Made by a program: the position numbers and the translations under genes. From positions 1-7,614 of the forward strand of contig DASUJB010000149.1 of NCBI GenBank assembly GCA_036279475.1: a stretch of DNA of 7,614 nt. The letters are read 5' to 3'. The notes beneath the pieces were generated by a model. It did no database searches, was not told the origin of the DNA, and was given only the letters and a program-made list of their open reading frames with translations. Numbering within the stretch: the first letter of the stretch is position 1; each line of letters opens with the position of its first letter. Below are positions 5,780 to 7,614 of the stretch, piece after piece. The stretch comes from ZC4RG19 sp036279475. Its GTDB lineage: Bacteria; Actinomycetota; Acidimicrobiia; Acidimicrobiales; VFJN01.

Positions 5780-6970
5780 GTGGCCGGCACGGCCGTGACG
5801 GTGGACGGCGTGTCCAAGCGCTTCCGCCTCGTCCACGAGCGCAACTCCACCCTCAAGGCCACGGTCCTCAACGGGTTCCGCCGCACGGTGGCCGAGGACT
5901 TCTGGGCCCTCCAGGACGTGTCGCTCTCGGTGGAGGAGGGCACCACCTACGGCCTGGTGGGGCACAACGGCTCGGGCAAGAGCACGCTGCTCAAGTGCAT
6001 CGCCCGCATCTACCGCCCCGATCGCGGCCGCATCACCTCGCAGGGGCGCATGTCGGCCCTCCTGGAGCTGGGCGCCGGCTTCCACCCCGAGCTCTCGGGG
6101 CGGGAGAACGTGTACCTCAACGGCAGCATCCTGGGGATGTCCCGGCGGGAGGTCGACCGCCGGTTCTCCGACATCGTCGAGTTCGCCGGGCTCGAGCAGT
6201 TCATCGACACGCCCGTCAAGAACTACTCGTCGGGCATGTACGTCCGGCTCGGCTTCTCGGTCGCCATCACCGTCGAGCCCGACGTGCTCCTCGTCGACGA
6301 GATCCTCGCCGTTGGCGACGAGGCCTTCCAGCAGCGCTGCCTGGAGAAGTTCGCCGACCTGCGCCGCGGCGGTCGCACGATCGTGCTCGTCAGCCACGGG
6401 CTCGACTCCGTGCGCAACCTCTGCGACCGGGCGGCGTGGCTGGACCACGGCTCGCTGGCCAAGGAGGGCGAGGCCCACGACGTGGTCACGGCCTACCTCG
6501 AGTCGGTGCGGGACGACCGCCGGTCGTCGGCGGGCGACGTCGCCTCCACGGAGGAGGCCGAGGGCGGCTGGCACGTCGAGGCCGTCACCCTGGTGGACGG
6601 GACGGGCCGACCGGTCGAGGTGGTCGAGAGCGGGGCCGAGCTGGCCGTCCGGGTCGAGGTCGTGGCGGCCCGCGACGAGGACGTGGCCCTCGCCGTCGGC
6701 CTCTACCGCACCGACGGCGTCCACGTCGCCGGGCCGGTCCACCACTTCCGCACCGGGGGCCCGGGTCCCCGGCTGGTCGAGTACCGCATCCCCGCCGTGC
6801 CCCTCGCCGCCGGCAGCTACGACGTGTCCACCCGCCTCCTCGACGACCACCTGGCCCGGACGCACGCGGTGCGGCGCCGTGCCGCCCGGCTCGACGTCCG
6901 CTCCGACGGGACGGCCGACATCGGCGGCGTCGTGGCCCTCCACGGGCAGTGGAAGGTCACCGGTGGCTGA
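5780..6970 (+). CDS. wzt: ABC polysaccharide exporter ATPase with C-terminal recognition domain (Wzt type)
   Basis: This 396-residue cytoplasmic ATPase would drive glycan export with the permease just upstream (zero spacing, GTG start, GAGGAG ribosome site). The nucleotide-binding domain spans about 5-245. It has Walker A GHNGSGKST (61-69), then LELGAGFHPELSGRENV (95-111), the segment typical of Wzt/TagH ATPases. The signature motif is YSSGM (149-153), Walker B is DVLLVDE (168-174, with catalytic Glu174), and the switch histidine is His206 in SHGLD. After a polar linker (about 243-262, rich in Asp, Arg, Ser and Glu), residues about 263-394 form a second domain of short strands (WHVEAVTLVD, ELAVRVEVVA, VALAVGLYRTDG, GSYDVSTRLLDD). 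It resembles the Wzt C-terminal domain that, in E. coli O8/O9a, binds the finished, capped O antigen. Teichoic-acid exporters such as TagH generally lack this particular domain. The stop overlaps the next start by one base (TGATG). Confidence 0.92.
   Translation: MAGTAVTVDGVSKRFRLVHERNSTLKATVLNGFRRTVAEDFWALQDVSLSVEEGTTYGLVGHNGSGKSTLLKCIARIYRPDRGRITSQGRMSALLELGAGFHPELSGRENVYLNGSILGMSRREVDRRFSDIVEFAGLEQFIDTPVKNYSSGMYVRLGFSVAITVEPDVLLVDEILAVGDEAFQQRCLEKFADLRRGGRTIVLVSHGLDSVRNLCDRAAWLDHGSLAKEGEAHDVVTAYLESVRDDRRSSAGDVASTEEAEGGWHVEAVTLVDGTGRPVEVVESGAELAVRVEVVAARDEDVALAVGLYRTDGVHVAGPVHHFRTGGPGPRLVEYRIPAVPLAAGSYDVSTRLLDDHLARTHAVRRRAARLDVRSDGTADIGGVVALHGQWKVTGG
6563..6961 (+). other. Wzt-C-like cargo-recognition domain (residues about 262-394)
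   Basis: This is a beta-strand-rich tail following the ATPase core, with repeated alternating Val/Leu/Ala strands and an aromatic close (VALHGQWKV, 385-393). In characterised exporters such a domain binds the modified non-reducing end of the polysaccharide and licenses export. Its presence suggests the glycan here carries a recognisable end group. That inference comes from the family; the ligand is unknown. Confidence 0.65.
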
Positions 6971-7614
6971 TGGCCCGGCCGGCGCCCGACCCCCCGGCCC
7001 GCGCCGTGGCCGGGGAGCCGCCGCCTCGCTCCCCTGAGCCCGCCGCCGCGCCGGAGCTCACCGTGGGCGAGGCCGCCGGCCTCCTCGCCTGCGTGGCGCT
7101 CGCCGCCGTGGCCACCGCCTCGGTGGCCCTGGCCGAGGTCGGCCGGCACGACGGGTGGCTGGCCGCGGGGCTCGGGGTCGTCGCCACCGCCCTGGTGGGG
7201 ACGGCCGCGTGGCGGTCGTCCCCCCGGCCCCGCCTGCGCACCGACCGGGCGGAGGCAGGGCTCCTGGCGGCCACGGCCGTCGCCGGCGCCGTCCTCTTCC
7301 TCCCCGGCTTCCCGTACGCGTCGGCGGACAAGGACCCGGGCGTGTACGTGGCCCACGCCTTCGCCATCGCCCGCCAGGGCGACGTGTCGATCCCCGACGC
7401 GGTGCTCCGGCACCACCTGCCCACCGACCTGAGCGGCGGGGCGCGCTTCCCCGGCATCTGGCTGGATGCCGACGACCCCGGCGTCGTCACCCCCCAGTTC
7501 TTCCACCTCTACCCCGCCACCCTCGCCACGGCTGCCGATCTCGTGGGCCGACGAGGCGTGTTCAACCTCACGCCGCTGGTGGCGATCCTATCACTCTGCG
7601 TGTGGACCCTGGCG
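6970..7614 (+). CDS. Multi-pass membrane protein, probable GT-C (GT39/ArnT-like) glycosyltransferase, N-terminal part
   Basis: This frame starts at ATG 6970, which shares its A with the stop of the ATPase gene (TGATG), and stays open for 215 codons to the right edge with no stop. A Pro/Ala-rich cytoplasmic lead (1-30) is followed by hydrophobic segments at about 35-57, 62-81 and 96-114. A loop then reads YASADKDPGVYVAHAFAIARQGD (116-138). Later come VVTPQFFHLYPATLA (172-186) and another hydrophobic stretch from about 197. The first large outer loop carries Asp120 and Asp122 just after a membrane segment, as in GT-C enzymes (PMT, ArnT and relatives). Those enzymes use polyprenyl-phosphate sugars on the outer face of the membrane. 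GGAAGG (6951-6956) is 13 nt upstream, rather far, so coupling to the ATPase is likely. The family call is from pattern only; an uncharacterised membrane protein remains possible. Confidence 0.75.
   Translation, partial: MARPAPDPPARAVAGEPPPRSPEPAAAPELTVGEAAGLLACVALAAVATASVALAEVGRHDGWLAAGLGVVATALVGTAAWRSSPRPRLRTDRAEAGLLAATAVAGAVLFLPGFPYASADKDPGVYVAHAFAIARQGDVSIPDAVLRHHLPTDLSGGARFPGIWLDADDPGVVTPQFFHLYPATLATAADLVGRRGVFNLTPLVAILSLCVWTLA

Noticed and set aside
4979..6943. 654-codon minus-strand open frame antisense to the exporter genes
   Set aside because: Its translation is His/Asp/Val/Gly/Arg-rich, a typical antisense shadow of GC-biased codons, while the plus strand encodes clear Wzm and Wzt proteins.
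1..7614. tRNA, rRNA, CRISPR arrays, insertion sequences or long direct repeats
   Set aside because: Reading both strands showed none, and coding regions fill all but about 300 bp of the window.

Overview
The window reads as part of a surface-polysaccharide locus from a very high-GC bacterium (by eye well over 70% G+C, with third codon positions almost all G or C). GTG starts, TAnnnT-type -10 elements and the protein sequences suggest an Actinomycetota member. An acidimicrobial-type lineage is possible, but that is only an impression and nothing here fixes the genus.

There are seven protein genes, two of them cut by the window edges, and almost no non-coding DNA. Left edge, minus strand (1-132): the first 44 codons of a GT-A family 2 glycosyltransferase. 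After a 186-bp divergent gap, plus strand (319-1953): a polysaccharide pyruvyl transferase with a C-terminal coiled coil. Tail to tail with it, overlapping by 38 bp, is a two-gene minus-strand unit. Its second gene (1916-3505) is a GT-B glycosyltransferase (GT4-like) and its first gene (3502-4830) is a WbbL/rhamnosyltransferase-like GT2; the two share an ATGA overlap. A 118-bp divergent gap carries a good candidate leaderless promoter. It precedes a tight plus-strand operon: ABC-2 permease (Wzm type, 4949-5779), ATPase with a C-terminal cargo-recognition domain (Wzt type, 5780-6970), and the start of a multi-spanning membrane protein resembling GT-C (GT39/ArnT-like) glycosyltransferases (6970 to the right edge).

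Inferred joint role: the cytoplasmic glycosyltransferases build a lipid-linked glycan, the pyruvyl transferase adds an acidic ketal (possibly a terminal cap), and Wzm/Wzt export the chain. The GT-C protein could use a polyprenyl-phosphate sugar, perhaps made by the left-edge DPM-like enzyme, to decorate the product outside the membrane.

The most interesting observation is that the two neighbouring glycosyltransferases, of different folds, each carry an extra, probably beta-rich domain inside the catalytic region. The two inserts share sequence blocks, apparently in circularly permuted order. A second point is the combination of a coiled-coil-tailed modifying enzyme with a Wzt that has a C-terminal recognition domain. 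This recalls, by analogy only, cap-and-ruler control of chain length in ABC-exported O antigens.
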